A stretch of DNA of 64,000 bases from Actinomadura macrotermitis (GTDB lineage Bacteria > Actinomycetota > Actinomycetes > Streptosporangiales > Streptosporangiaceae), in contig NZ_WEGH01000001.1 of NCBI RefSeq assembly GCF_009604375.1, positions 1,798,001 to 1,862,000 of the forward strand, written 5' to 3'. Shown here piece by piece: positions 1-8,492 of this stretch. A program made the translations under genes and the position numbers. Within the stretch, counting starts at the first letter, position 1, and every line of letters starts with the position of its first letter. Under the pieces are notes generated by a model. The model worked only from the letters and a program-made list of their open reading frames with translations. It searched no databases and was not told where the DNA came from.

Positions 1-928
1 AGGGCATGAGGCCTTCGGCGGCCTCGTCCCGAGTGGCCAGCCGATCGCTCATGTTCCGGGCCTGCCGGAAGAGCGTGATCGCCTCGTCCAGGACACCGTG
101 GTCGACGCCGTCGTAGTAGGCCAGCAGCGTCCAGGCGAGGGTCATCCTCAGCCGGGTCCCCTCCTCCAGGGAGCCGGCCGACCGCAGCGCCGCCCGGTAA
201 GCAGCGATCATCTCCCGGACGTACTCCCGGTCGGGCGGGTCCGGGACGGCGGACGGCTGCTGCACGATGTGCACGTCGCCATGGACCGAGCCGACCTGGA
301 ACATGCCGCCACTGACACTGACGCCGAAGTCACCGTGGGCCGAACCGAGGTAGTTGTCGGCCGCGGCCGGCTCGTCCCGCTCCGCACCGGCGCGCGAGGC
401 GATCTCGCGCAGCCTGCTCTCCACCCGCACCCGCGTGCCGGCGCCGTCGAGCATCACGAGCGTCTCGGCCGCCGCGAGGCGGACCTCGACGTCCATGGCC
501 CCGTTCAGCACCAGGTCCCGAAGCCGCCGGGCCGTCTCCCCGCGCACGGTGGGCTCCAGCTGCGCGGCGTCGTGCGTGAGCGGGGCGAGGTGCCGCTCGG
601 CAAGTTCGAGGATCTTGCGCCACTCGGCGCGCAGCGCCTCCTCGCGGGCGGGCCCGTCTTCTTCCGTGGCGTCGGCGAAGCGGCCGTGCGCCGACGAGCG
701 GGTGATGCCGAGCGTGTCGCCGATGGTCTGCCAGGACACGCCCCGGGAACGTTCTGCGGCCACCGAAGCGTTCATCACGCGTTTGGCGAGGCCGTCGAGC
801 TCGTGGGCCTCCTCGACCAGCGGAGCCGCGTTCCGGTCGAGCCGCCGCCTGACGATCATCCTCTCGAGCGACGCCAGGGCACCACCCGCCCGGGACTGGG
901 CGAGCACGGCGACCAACGTATCGACCAT
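1..928 (-). CDS. HTH / beta-hairpin / TPR-like protein, 3' end outside window
   Basis: The frame opens at an ATG (926-928) and runs off the left edge, giving 309 codons without a stop. Near residues 55-80 there is a helix-turn-helix-like segment (RGVSWQTIGDTLGITRSSAH) of the kind seen in small actinobacterial regulators. Near residue 200 a glycine-rich hairpin (GGMFQVGSVHGDVHI) resembles the G-x-V-x-G-D-V motifs of actinobacterial conflict and NTPase proteins. The visible end (about 220-309) consists of amphipathic helices like tetratricopeptide repeats. An inverted repeat lies directly upstream of the start. The C-terminal effector, if any, is not visible, so function is open. Reading frame is well supported; domain naming is inference. 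Confidence 0.7.
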   Translation of the reverse strand, partial: MVDTLVAVLAQSRAGGALASLERMIVRRRLDRNAAPLVEEAHELDGLAKRVMNASVAAERSRGVSWQTIGDTLGITRSSAHGRFADATEEDGPAREEALRAEWRKILELAERHLAPLTHDAAQLEPTVRGETARRLRDLVLNGAMDVEVRLAAAETLVMLDGAGTRVRVESRLREIASRAGAERDEPAAADNYLGSAHGDFGVSVSGGMFQVGSVHGDVHIVQQPSAVPDPPDREYVREMIAAYRAALRSAGSLEEGTRLRMTLAWTLLAYYDGVDHGVLDEAITLFRQARNMSDRLATRDEAAEGLMP

Positions 929-934
929 CACCTT

Positions 935-974
935 TGTATGGTGCCACCGGACATTCGTCGGGGTCAACCATACA
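935..974. promoter_or_regulatory. Inverted repeat, candidate operator
   Basis: Perfect 8 bp arms TGTATGGT (935-942) and ACCATACA (967-974) are 32 bp apart, about three helical turns. They sit immediately upstream of the ATG of the left-edge HTH gene. The position fits autoregulation by that HTH protein; this is inferred from placement only. Confidence 0.4.
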
Positions 975-1051
975 GATCCGTCAGGCGTAACCTAACGCCC
1001 GCGACCGCGCAGGGCCTGTCGGACCACATCGTTAGGCTCTCGCAGGTGACC

Positions 1052-1447
1052 ATGACCTTCAAGGCGAGCGAAGTCGGCGTCGACGATGACGGCGAGGTCC
1101 TCACCGCCGGCGTCGCCGAGGACCAGGACGGCGGAGCCGTGCTCATGTTCATGTGCATGCTCGACGAGCCCGACGAACAGGACGTCCACACCGGCATGGA
1201 CTCCTACTGCGTCGTCACCGCGGACCAGGGGACGGCGTACGGAGCGGTGACCGAGATCGGCATCCAGGCCGGCGTCCTCCGGGTGGTCTTCGCCCCCGAG
1301 GCACTCCCGGCCCTCGGACTGCCCGACCCGGAGGTCGAGGTCACCCTCGACGCCGACGCCGACGCCATCGCGGAGTTCACCGAGGCGCTCAAGCGGATCC
1401 TGGCCTACGGACGCCCCGAAGCGAGGCCTGCCCTCACCCGCCTCTGA
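1052..1447 (+). CDS. Imm10 family immunity protein
   Basis: 131 aa, acidic and soluble, with no signal peptide. The motif order matches Imm10, an immunity family of polymorphic toxin systems: an acidic N-terminus, EPDEQD near residue 34, GMDSYCV near 47, GYG-like AYGAVTEI, then the Leu/Val-rich RVVFAPEALPALGLPDPEVEVTLD and a terminal helix. The ATG at 1052 is chosen because it begins the conserved part; a GTG six bases upstream is an alternative. The frame is open for nearly 1 kb further upstream, but that stretch only mirrors the opposite gene. No cognate toxin is visible next door, so it looks like an orphan immunity gene. Confidence 0.75.
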   Translation: MTFKASEVGVDDDGEVLTAGVAEDQDGGAVLMFMCMLDEPDEQDVHTGMDSYCVVTADQGTAYGAVTEIGIQAGVLRVVFAPEALPALGLPDPEVEVTLDADADAIAEFTEALKRILAYGRPEARPALTRL

Positions 1448-1500
1448 GCAGCACGGTCCTTCAGCGTGCGCACCCCCCTTGCGCGAGCGATGCCATGTAA

Positions 1501-1526
1501 TGACACACTTACTGGAGTTTGTCTCA
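1501..1526. promoter_or_regulatory. Imperfect inverted repeat upstream of MpaB gene
   Basis: TGACACA (1501-1507) and TGTCTCA (1520-1526) form 7 bp arms with one mismatch, 21 bases before the start codon at 1548. It could be a regulator site for the oxygenase gene. No regulator gene adjoins, so the call is weak. Confidence 0.25.
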
Positions 1527-1547
1527 TCGCTACCCCCGGAGGCGCGC

Positions 1548-2453
1548 ATGCCCGCGACCGTCCAGCCCCCCGAGAGCGTCACCTGGCGTGTGCACATCGA
1601 CCGGTCCATGTGGGTCGGCGGTGTCCGCAGCCTCATGCTCCAGGCCCTGCACCCGATGGCCATGTGGGGCGTGTGGCAGAACTCCAACTTCCAGGAGGAC
1701 CCCCTCGGCCGCCTCCAGCGCACCGCCGACTTCGTCGGCGTCGCGACCTTCGGCTCCCCCGCCGAGATCGACGCCCTCGCCGCCAAGGTCCGCGGCATCC
1801 ACCGCAGCCTGCGCATCCTCAACCACGACACCGGCAAGAAGGAGCGCCTCGACCAGCCCGAGCTGCTCCGCTGGGTGCACTGCGCCGAGGTCTACTCCTA
1901 TCTGGAGGTCGCGCGCCGGGCCGGGCTCCCCCTCACCGGCAAGATGGCCGACCGGTACCTGGACGAGCAGCGGCACACCGCCACCTATGTCGGGCTGCAC
2001 GCCGAGGACGTCCCCGGCAGCGTCGCCGAGATGGAGGCGTACATGAACGACATGCGGCCGCAGCTGCGGGTCACCGAGGAGGCCGCCGCGACCGTCAGGT
2101 TCCTGCTGTGGCCGGCGCTGCCGGAGAACCTGCGGTTCCTCAGCGCGGGCAAGCCGGGCTACTTCCCCTTCGGGGCGCTCTGCTACTACTCGCTGCCCGA
2201 CTGGGCCCGCAAGATGTACCGGACGCTGCCGGAGGTGCCCCAGCCCGCCGTCACCGCCGCGCTCCGCTCCTTCCGGACGGCGATGAACACCATCCCGGAG
2301 AAGGTGCACGACTACGCCTTCGCCAAGCCGACCCGCGACATGCTGGAGCGCGCCCGGCAGTCCCTGGCCGCCGAGGGCTACGACACCGGCCGCGGCCTGT
2401 ACGGCCTGCGCGACCCCCGCCGCTGGCCCCAGCGCACCCTGCAACCGGCCTAG
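1548..2453 (+). CDS. MpaB-type oxygenase (DUF2236)
   Basis: 301 aa. The protein matches the oxygenase MpaB/DUF2236 family, alpha-helical proteins related to fungal MpaB and to the haem-containing latex-clearing proteins. Characteristic blocks are MWVGGVRSLMLQALHPMAMW near residue 18 with the conserved His-Pro, then WVHCAEVYSYLE near 108 and a later PRDMLERAR-like helix. The ATG at 1548 follows a GGAGG at 1538-1542 with five bases of spacing, which decides it over upstream starts. Substrate is unknown. The gene converges with the RecB-like gene, and their TAG stops share the same CTAG. Haem or iron binding is family knowledge, not something I can read here. Confidence 0.8.
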   Translation: MPATVQPPESVTWRVHIDRSMWVGGVRSLMLQALHPMAMWGVWQNSNFQEDPLGRLQRTADFVGVATFGSPAEIDALAAKVRGIHRSLRILNHDTGKKERLDQPELLRWVHCAEVYSYLEVARRAGLPLTGKMADRYLDEQRHTATYVGLHAEDVPGSVAEMEAYMNDMRPQLRVTEEAAATVRFLLWPALPENLRFLSAGKPGYFPFGALCYYSLPDWARKMYRTLPEVPQPAVTAALRSFRTAMNTIPEKVHDYAFAKPTRDMLERARQSLAAEGYDTGRGLYGLRDPRRWPQRTLQPA

Positions 2454-3319
2454 TCGGCGGGCATCGCCGCCCAGGGCTCCTTCTGCGGGGCCGCCTCCTG
2501 GCCTTCCGGGCAGTGGCGGCGGTGGTCGCACCAGCCGCACAGGCTGCCGGTGCGCGGCGGGAACACCCCGTCGAACGGCCGGTGGTCGATCTGGTCGGGG
2601 CGGTAGGCGGGCTTCAGGCGGGTCTTGTACGCCTCGTCGGCCGCCGCCGCCTCGGCGGCGATCTGCTCGGCGCGGCCCAGGTGCCGGGCGAGGGACTCGT
2701 CGGTGTGCTCCCACACCGCGATCTCGCCGGACGGCAGGTGGTGCAGTTCGACGCGGTGGCAGGGGCGGCGCAGCACCCGCGCCGCCGCCAGCGCGTAGAG
2801 CGCCATGGCCAGCGAGCCGCGCGCGTCGTCGGCGGTCAGGACGTGCCGGCCGGTCTTGTAGTCGACGACGACGAGTTCGGGGCCGCGTTCGTCGAGCCGG
2901 TCGATCCGGCCCGACACCGCGATCCGGTCGGTGCGGGTGGCTACGGTGCGCTCCACCCCGACCGGCTCGTCGGCCGGGTCGAGCCGCGCGGCGTACCGCT
3001 CGATCATCTCCCGGGCGCGCTCGCGCTGCGCCGCGGACTGCGCGGCGTCGCGGTAGCCCTCGGTGAGCCAGCCGCGTTCCAGCAGCCGGCCGGCCGTCTC
3101 CGGGGTCCGTTCCTCCAGCGGCAGCCGCCACCAGCCGGCCAGCGCGTTGTGGACGCTGGCACCGAAGCTGTTGTGCGCCCACGGCGGGCCCTTCGGCGGC
3201 GCCGGACGGTCCAGATAGGTCATCCGGTACCGCCGGGGGCAGTCCAGCCAGGTGTTCAGCCGTGACGGCGTGCACGGGTACAGCCGTTGCGGCATCCCGT
3301 CGAAGCCGAGCTGCTCCAC
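2450..3319 (-). CDS. RecB-family PD-(D/E)XK nuclease with Cas4-like Fe-S cysteines
   Basis: 289 aa. Cys27 (LDCPRRY) pairs with a C-terminal cluster C-x2-C-x5-C (LCGWCDHRRHC, about 244-254), the four-cysteine arrangement that holds a 4Fe-4S cluster in Cas4/AddB-like nucleases. The catalytic core VSGRIDRLDE...LVVVDYKTGR (about 136-157) supplies the D-x(n)-DYK of the PD-(D/E)XK fold. This stand-alone RecB-like exonuclease is common in actinobacteria and is presumed to act in DNA repair; there is no CRISPR context. It lies 7 bases downstream of the metallo-beta-lactamase-fold gene on the same strand, so the two are probably cotranscribed. Confidence 0.85.
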   Translation of the reverse strand: MEQLGFDGMPQRLYPCTPSRLNTWLDCPRRYRMTYLDRPAPPKGPPWAHNSFGASVHNALAGWWRLPLEERTPETAGRLLERGWLTEGYRDAAQSAAQRERAREMIERYAARLDPADEPVGVERTVATRTDRIAVSGRIDRLDERGPELVVVDYKTGRHVLTADDARGSLAMALYALAAARVLRRPCHRVELHHLPSGEIAVWEHTDESLARHLGRAEQIAAEAAAADEAYKTRLKPAYRPDQIDHRPFDGVFPPRTGSLCGWCDHRRHCPEGQEAAPQKEPWAAMPAD

Positions 3320-3326
3320 CGGGCCG

Positions 3327-4040
3327 CTACTCGTCGTCGTCGCCCTCGCGGGCCAGCGCGCCCCAGCTCTCCCAGCGGGCGTCCTCTTCGCCGACGGTGG
3401 TCTCCTCGCCCTGGCCCGGCAGCACCCGCAGGTCCTTGGGCAGCGGGGTGATGAGCGCGCCGATCGAGTTGAGCTGCTTGCGCAGGTCCTCGTAGGCGCC
3501 GCCGATCGAGCCGGGACGGCCGCGGTGCAGGGTGTCGCCGGAGAACAGCGCGCCGAGCTGCTCGCTGATCACGCACACGCTGCCGGGGGTGTGGCCCGGG
3601 GTGTGCACGATCTCCAGCTGGGCGCCGCCGATCTCGAAGACGCCGCCGTCCTCCAGCCAGATGTCGGGCTCCAGCGAACGCAGCGCCTTGGCGTCGTCCT
3701 CGTCGGACTCCTCCTTGGCGAGCCGGCCGAAGTAGTCGCGCCACAGCAGCCGGTCGGCGCGGTGCAGGGCGACGGGCGCCCAGTCCTCCTCGTCCTCCTC
3801 GCCGGCGGCGGCGACCTCGAGCGCCTCGGCGAGGTGGTGCTCGTTGCCGTCGGTGAGGATGACGGCCATCACCTCGCGCTCGCCCACCTGCTTGAGAACG
3901 GCCTCGGCGCTGAACGCCGGGTCGATCACGATGACCTCGTCGTCGTCACCGACGATGTAGGCGTTGTTCTCGACGTCGTACTCGGTGTCGTCCAGGGTGA
4001 GCTTCCCCGACGTCACGACCTGTTCGATGCGCGCGTTCAC
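3327..4040 (-). CDS. Metallo-beta-lactamase-fold protein with degenerate metal site
   Basis: 237 aa. The fold is recognisable from VIVIDPAF, VHTPGHTPGS and FSGDTL. The signature loop that should read T-H-x-H-x-D-H is instead TDGNEHH near residue 63, so two His become Asp and Asn and the Asp becomes His. The late His ligand expected in a GHGxxTT-type motif is Gln (GQGEETT near 210). An acidic insert (AAAGEEDEEDW) sits near residue 80. Active relatives are glyoxalase-II-like hydrolases. This copy probably cannot bind two metals in the normal way and may be a pseudoenzyme. It lies upstream of the RecB-like gene in one transcription unit. Confidence 0.85.
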   Translation of the reverse strand: MNARIEQVVTSGKLTLDDTEYDVENNAYIVGDDDEVIVIDPAFSAEAVLKQVGEREVMAVILTDGNEHHLAEALEVAAAGEEDEEDWAPVALHRADRLLWRDYFGRLAKEESDEDDAKALRSLEPDIWLEDGGVFEIGGAQLEIVHTPGHTPGSVCVISEQLGALFSGDTLHRGRPGSIGGAYEDLRKQLNSIGALITPLPKDLRVLPGQGEETTVGEEDARWESWGALAREGDDDE

Positions 4041-4087
4041 GCCCGCACCCTACCGCGCCCCGCGCCCGCCGTGGGAGCCCGCGCGGA

Positions 4088-5431
4088 TCATCCGCCGTTC
4101 AGCGACACCTGCTGCTCGGGCGTGCCCTCCGCCTTGAAGGAGACGAAGGCGATCCCGCTGAGCGCGGTCAGCGTGATCTGGACCGGCTGCCCGGGCCGGA
4201 CGGTGCCGTAGGTCCGGCTCATCGTGACGTTCGTCTGGTTCGAGGTCCAGTCGACCGGGCCGCCCTCGGCGGTCAGCGTCACGACCGCCTGCTTCTTGGC
4301 GTCGACGGCGACCCTCCCGGCCGGCGAGACCACCAGCTGGGGCGTGGCGGGTTTGTCCGATGCCGTGGGCTGGGCGGACGTGCCCGTCCGAGGGGTGTTG
4401 CGGGCCTGGGGCTTGCCCGGGTCCTTGGTGAGCGCCCAGATGACGGCCCCGGCGGCGATCAGCAGCGCGACCACCGACACCGCGATCGGCGCGAGCCAGC
4501 GGTTCCCCTGCTTCACCGGCGGGGGCGGCGGCTGAACCGGCGGCGGCGGCATGACGCGCGTCTGCGGCGGGGCGTCCCAGCGGGTGGCGGCCAGGGTGCG
4601 CCCCTCGGCCAGGATCTCGGCGTCCCCGCCGCCGTGGCCGATCAGCCGCATCAGCAGCTCGGCCGCGGCCGGCCGCGCGGCGGGGTCCTTGGCCAGCGCG
4701 GCCCGCACGAGCGGCCGCAGCGGCTCGGGCACCGCGCTCAGGTCCGGCTCGGAGTGCAGGATGCGGCCCATGACCGCCGGGATGGTGTCGGCGCCGAACA
4801 CCGGCCGCGCGGCCGAGGCGAACGCGATCGTCACGCCCCACGCCCACACGTCGGCGGGCGGCCCGACCGGCGCCGCGCCGACCTGCTCGGGCGCCATGTA
4901 GGAGGGGGTGCCGACCACGGCGCTGGAGCCGGTGGAGCCGGGGTCCAGGGCCTTGGCGACGCCGAAGTCGATGACGCGCGGGCCGTCCTCGCCGAGCAGC
5001 ACGTTGCCGGGCTTGAAATCGCGGTGCACGATGCCGGCCTGGTGGATGGCGGCGAGCGCGGTGGCGGTGCCGATGGCCAGGCGCTCCAGCTGGGCGGGCG
5101 GCAGCGGCCCCCGCTCGGCGACGACCCGGGCGAGCGAGGGGCCCGGCACGTACTCGCTGACGATGTAGGGGCGGTCGCCGTCCACGTCGGCGTCCAGCAC
5201 CTGGGCGGTGCAGAAGCGGGCCACCCGGCGGGCGACGGCGAGCTCGCGCACGAACCGCGCCCGGTCCTCCTCGCCGATCGAGGTGCGCAGCACCTTCACC
5301 GCGACCTGGACCCCGTCCGGGCCGGTGCCGAGGTAGACGATGCCCTGCCCGCCCGCGCCGAGCCGCCCCTGGAGCGCGAACGCCCCGACCCGGCGGGGAT
5401 CATCAGGCCTGAGCGGTGCGATGTCCGGCAT
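4088..5431 (-). CDS. Membrane Ser/Thr protein kinase (PknB-like)
   Basis: 447 aa. The Hanks kinase domain spans about 15-265. It has a Gly-rich loop GRLGAGGQGIVY, Lys46 in VAVK, Glu in the C-helix, catalytic HRDFKPGN (His136-Asp138), Asp155-Phe-Gly, and a GTPSYMAPEQ activation segment ending near 183. A Pro-rich linker (about 292-307) is followed by one membrane helix (about 312-334). Then comes an extracellular, Thr-rich Ig-like domain of about 100 residues ending VSLNGG. It should phosphorylate cytoplasmic substrates in response to an external signal. The ligand is unknown. It stands alone, 38 bases downstream of the PHP gene start. Confidence 0.92.
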   Translation of the reverse strand: MPDIAPLRPDDPRRVGAFALQGRLGAGGQGIVYLGTGPDGVQVAVKVLRTSIGEEDRARFVRELAVARRVARFCTAQVLDADVDGDRPYIVSEYVPGPSLARVVAERGPLPPAQLERLAIGTATALAAIHQAGIVHRDFKPGNVLLGEDGPRVIDFGVAKALDPGSTGSSAVVGTPSYMAPEQVGAAPVGPPADVWAWGVTIAFASAARPVFGADTIPAVMGRILHSEPDLSAVPEPLRPLVRAALAKDPAARPAAAELLMRLIGHGGGDAEILAEGRTLAATRWDAPPQTRVMPPPPVQPPPPPVKQGNRWLAPIAVSVVALLIAAGAVIWALTKDPGKPQARNTPRTGTSAQPTASDKPATPQLVVSPAGRVAVDAKKQAVVTLTAEGGPVDWTSNQTNVTMSRTYGTVRPGQPVQITLTALSGIAFVSFKAEGTPEQQVSLNGG

Positions 5432-5469
5432 GGAAGACCCCTCGTCGACGACGCCGGAATCGTACTGGC

Positions 5470-6324
5470 TCAGCCCCCCGCCGCGACGAGGGCCTGATAG
5501 GCCTCCGGGGCCGTCGTCTCGCAGCCGATGCGGTCGCCGGTGAGGGCGCCGTGGTCGTCGCTGGAGCCGGTGGCGGCCAGGCCGAGGGAGGCGGCGAGGG
5601 CGCGCAGGGCGGCGCGGTCGGCCGGGTCGTGGTCGGGGTGGTCGACCTCGACGCCGGCGAGCCCGGCGGCGGCCAGTTCCTCGATCACCTCGTCGCCGAA
5701 GACGTAGCCGCGGCGGCGCGCGCGGGGGTGGGCGAGCACGCTGACGCCGCCCGCCGCCGTCACCAGCCGGACGGCGCGGACCGGGTCCAGCGCGTAGCGG
5801 TCGACGTGGGCGCGGCCGCCCGGCGCGATCCAGCGCGGGGTGAACGCCTCGTCGATGGTCGCCACGGCGCCGGCGGCGAGGAGCGCGCGGGCGATGTGCG
5901 GGCGGCCGACGGCATCGCCCTGGGCGAGCGCCCGGACGCCCTCCCAGGTGACGTCCGCGCCGAGGTCCTGGAGGCGCTCCACCATCAGCTTCGCGCGGAT
6001 CACCCGGTCGTCGCGGATGCGGGCCAGCTCGGCGGCGAGATCGGGATGGGCTGGGTCGAACAGGTAGCCGAGCAGGTGCAGGCTGTCGCCGTCCTTCTGG
6101 CAGGACAGCTCGATGCCGGGGACGAGCGTCATCCCGTCGGGCAGCGCGGCGGCGGCCTCGTCCCAGCCGGCGGTGGTGTCGTGGTCGGTGAGGGCGAGCA
6201 CGCCGACGCCGTTCGCGTGCGCCCGCCGGACGACCTCGGCGGGCGGCCGGGTGCCGTCGGACACGGCACTGTGGCAGTGCAGGTCAATACGGGGCAGGTC
6301 GATACGGGGCAGGTCGATGCGCAT
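5470..6324 (-). CDS. PHP-domain phosphoesterase (RNase AM / YciV-like)
   Basis: 284 aa. Metal-binding motifs of the PHP superfamily are present: H16-x-H18 with SDGT, LTDHDT near 46, E in VPGIELS near 70, [10 protein letters not shown] near 195 and TGSSDDHG near 262. Relatives hydrolyse 3',5'-bisphosphonucleotides and trim RNA 5' ends (YciV/RNase AM). The canonical N-terminus begins directly with IDLHCHS. Here IDLPR is inserted twice before it, encoded by a 15 bp tandem duplication. The neighbouring DUF6758 gene lies upstream on the same strand 10 bases away, a pairing I recall as common in actinobacteria. Confidence 0.88.
   Translation of the reverse strand: MRIDLPRIDLPRIDLHCHSAVSDGTRPPAEVVRRAHANGVGVLALTDHDTTAGWDEAAAALPDGMTLVPGIELSCQKDGDSLHLLGYLFDPAHPDLAAELARIRDDRVIRAKLMVERLQDLGADVTWEGVRALAQGDAVGRPHIARALLAAGAVATIDEAFTPRWIAPGGRAHVDRYALDPVRAVRLVTAAGGVSVLAHPRARRRGYVFGDEVIEELAAAGLAGVEVDHPDHDPADRAALRALAASLGLAATGSSDDHGALTGDRIGCETTAPEAYQALVAAGG
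6279..6318 (-). repeat. 15 bp tandem repeat at the start of the PHP gene
   Basis: Directly after ATG-CGC, the 15 bp unit ATCGACCTGCCCCGT occurs twice in a row (6318-6289). A third, diverging copy (ATTGACCTGC) merges into the catalytic H-x-H codons. The unit encodes IDLPR and keeps the frame. It looks like replication slippage. Confidence 0.95.
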
Positions 6325-6334
6325 GCGCTCTTGT

Positions 6335-6982
6335 CTACTCGTCCAGGCGGCCGCAGTGCGCCCCGTAGGGCAGATGGGGCTCCATGCCCGGTTCGCGGAG
6401 GTCGAGCAGGGTCTGCGGTTCCAGCATCAGCACCCCGGCGGTGGCGGGCCACAGCACCGCCCACAGCCAGTTGCCCATCGCCTCGCCGACGTAGACGGCG
6501 CGGTCGGGCGCGGCCTGCACCGACCACATCGACACGGTGCCGCCCGGGGTGGCGCGCGGGCCGCTGATGTCGACCTTGACCTGGGGCGGGACGCTGTCGA
6601 AGCCGGCGCCGGGGTCGGGCCCGTCCAGGCCGGCGTGGTGTGCGCCGAGGCCGACGCCGGGCTCCTCGGCGATCAGCAGCATGTCGGCGGGCCCGCCCAA
6701 AAGGTTCGGCCCGGACAGGGCGACCGCGCAGCCGCGCACGCCGGTGCGCTCGTCGCCGGCGGTGCCGAAGCCGGTGATCAGCCAGCCGTGCGGCAGCGGC
6801 CACGGCGTCCAGACCGGGACGCGGGTGTCGCTCAGCACGGCCGCCAGGCTCTCGGCGCCGGGCCGTTTGGACGGCTGGCGCGGCAGCACCGCCCCGTGCA
6901 CCGGGCACGTCCAGTCGCTCGACCAGACGCTGGGCGCGCGCAGCGGGCCGACGCATCGTGGACACGTGGGCTCGGCCCTCAT
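6335..6982 (-). CDS. DUF6758 family protein
   Basis: 215 aa from the ATG at 6982. The N-terminus carries two cysteine pairs (CPRCVGPL and, about 17 residues on, a WTCPVHG segment) that could hold a zinc ion. The rest is soluble, with conserved-looking blocks [49 protein letters not shown] and [13 protein letters not shown] recognise it as the actinobacterial DUF6758 family, of unknown function, usually next to a PHP phosphoesterase as here. A start three codons further up is equally possible; neither has a clear ribosome site. Confidence 0.72.
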   Translation of the reverse strand: MRAEPTCPRCVGPLRAPSVWSSDWTCPVHGAVLPRQPSKRPGAESLAAVLSDTRVPVWTPWPLPHGWLITGFGTAGDERTGVRGCAVALSGPNLLGGPADMLLIAEEPGVGLGAHHAGLDGPDPGAGFDSVPPQVKVDISGPRATPGGTVSMWSVQAAPDRAVYVGEAMGNWLWAVLWPATAGVLMLEPQTLLDLREPGMEPHLPYGAHCGRLDE

Positions 6983-7054
6983 GATTACCAAGGGTGCGTC
7001 GCGGACCCCGCTACGTCAAGGTTCACCTGCGGAAAGGCGCGGCAAAATGGGGTC

Positions 7055-7447
7055 ATGCGAGTGCGCTGCGTCGGCGGGATCGTGCGTGACGGCGAGGGCC
7101 GGCTGCTGATGGTCCGGCGGGGCCGGCCGCCGGGCGCGGGCCTGTGGTCGATCCCCGGCGGGCGGGTCGAGCCGGGCGAGGACGACGCCGCCGCGGTCGT
7201 CCGCGAGCTGTTCGAGGAGACGGGCCTGCGGGTCGCCGCCGGGCCGCTCGTCGGGTCGGTGGAGCGGCCCGGCCCGGACGGCGCGGTCTACGAGATCCAC
7301 GACTACGCCGCGACGGTGACCGGCGGCACGCTGCGGGCCGGGGACGACGCCGCCGACGCCCGCTGGGTCGGCGGCGCCGAGCTCGCCGCGCTGCCCGTCA
7401 CCCCAGGGCTGCTGGAGGCGCTGCGGTCGTGGGGTGTTCTGGCGTGA
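7055..7447 (+). CDS. NUDIX hydrolase
   Basis: 130 aa. A full Nudix box G-x5-E-x7-REL-x-EE-x-G ([24 protein letters not shown], about 34-57) lies in an otherwise minimal MutT-like domain starting [12 protein letters not shown]. It should hydrolyse a nucleoside diphosphate linked to another moiety; the substrate cannot be told. The ATG at 7055 fits the family start. Its last 50 bases overlap the 3' end of the convergent CPBP protease gene on the other strand. Confidence 0.88.
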   Translation: MRVRCVGGIVRDGEGRLLMVRRGRPPGAGLWSIPGGRVEPGEDDAAAVVRELFEETGLRVAAGPLVGSVERPGPDGAVYEIHDYAATVTGGTLRAGDDAADARWVGGAELAALPVTPGLLEALRSWGVLA

Positions 7448-8444
7448 CGGCCGCGATCCGCCGCCGCCGCGCCAGCCAGGTGATCACGGCGGCGTAGAGC
7501 AGGATCGAGAGCACGTCGGCGACGACGTAGGGCCAGGGGATGTCGCCCTGCTCGATGTCCAATTGGCCGGCCGCCGCCATCGGCAGGAACGCCACCAGGT
7601 TGTTGAACACGTGCAGGGCGATGGACGCCTCCAGCCCGCCGGTGCGCACCGCCAGCCACGCCGCGATCGCGCCGAACGCGAAGATGTCGAGCAGCCCCCA
7701 GCCGCGATAGCCGTGCGCGAACATGAACAGGATGGAACCCGTCACGATCCCGGGCCACGGCGTGCGGAACACCTTGCTGAGCGCGCGGCCGAGGGGCCTG
7801 GTGCTGTCCTGCAGGGTGCAGGAGCCGACCGCCTGCAGGATCCAGCCGCGGAACACGAACTCCTCGGCCGCCGACTGGAACGGGACGAGCAGCACGATCA
7901 CCAGCGCCGGGGCCAGAAAGGCGCTCCAGCCGACCCAGTGCCCGTACTCGGGAGGGTCCCCGGCGATCTCCCCCGCCAGGATCGAGCCGGCGTAGGACAG
8001 GGCCATGACCGGCAGCGTCACCCCGCAGCAGACCAGCAGCCAGCGGACGCGCAGCCGCCCGGTCACCGACGCCAGCGTGCCGGGGCGGCGCCGCTCCACA
8101 CCCCAGGCGACCAGCAGCGCCACCGGCAGCAGCAGCGCCAGCATGAGCAGGTTGATGGCCATGTCCGCGGTCGGGTTCGCGAAGGTCTTGCCGCCCTCGC
8201 CGTGCGGCACCTTGCCGGTGGCGATCACGGTGATGATCATCGAGATGATCGTCAGCGTGATCGCCACCACCAGCCCGCCGCCGACCAGCGCCAGGGCGGC
8301 CAGCACCGGCCGCCACCAGCGGTGCGCGGCGGTCCGCGCCACCTGGTGGAAGGGGACGCCCGGCCGCGGCGGGACCGCCCACACCCGCGGCTGCGGCGGC
8401 GGCGCGTACCGGACCCAGCCGCCCACATCCGTCGGTTCCGTCAT
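7398..8444 (-). CDS. CPBP-family intramembrane metalloprotease
   Basis: 348 aa with a Pro-rich cytoplasmic N-terminus (about 1-40) and roughly eight membrane segments. CPBP (Abi, CAAX-protease-like) motifs are present: EExxxR as E194-E195-FVFR, then FMFAHGY near 240 and ALHVFNN near 289. These supply the Glu and His residues of the glutamic-type active site. Such proteins are implicated in membrane protein maturation and bacteriocin self-immunity; no bacteriocin gene is adjacent. The 3' end overlaps the NUDIX gene by 50 bases in convergent orientation. Confidence 0.88.
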   Translation of the reverse strand: MTEPTDVGGWVRYAPPPQPRVWAVPPRPGVPFHQVARTAAHRWWRPVLAALALVGGGLVVAITLTIISMIITVIATGKVPHGEGGKTFANPTADMAINLLMLALLLPVALLVAWGVERRRPGTLASVTGRLRVRWLLVCCGVTLPVMALSYAGSILAGEIAGDPPEYGHWVGWSAFLAPALVIVLLVPFQSAAEEFVFRGWILQAVGSCTLQDSTRPLGRALSKVFRTPWPGIVTGSILFMFAHGYRGWGLLDIFAFGAIAAWLAVRTGGLEASIALHVFNNLVAFLPMAAAGQLDIEQGDIPWPYVVADVLSILLYAAVITWLARRRRIAAVTPEHPTTAAPPAALG

Positions 8445-8492
8445 CCGTCCGCCTCCCGTATGCCGCCTGCCTGGGAGGAATCGTAGGGCCGG

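Noticed and set aside
98-1447. A 449-codon plus-strand frame covering the left edge
   Set aside because: Only its last 131 codons (from 1052) have protein-like content and match Imm10. The first part is the antisense of the HTH-TPR gene and reads as Gly/Arg/Pro-rich noise.
2450-3319. Cas4-like cysteines suggesting a CRISPR locus
   Set aside because: No cas genes or repeat-spacer array are visible. The cysteine pattern is common in stand-alone RecB-like nucleases.
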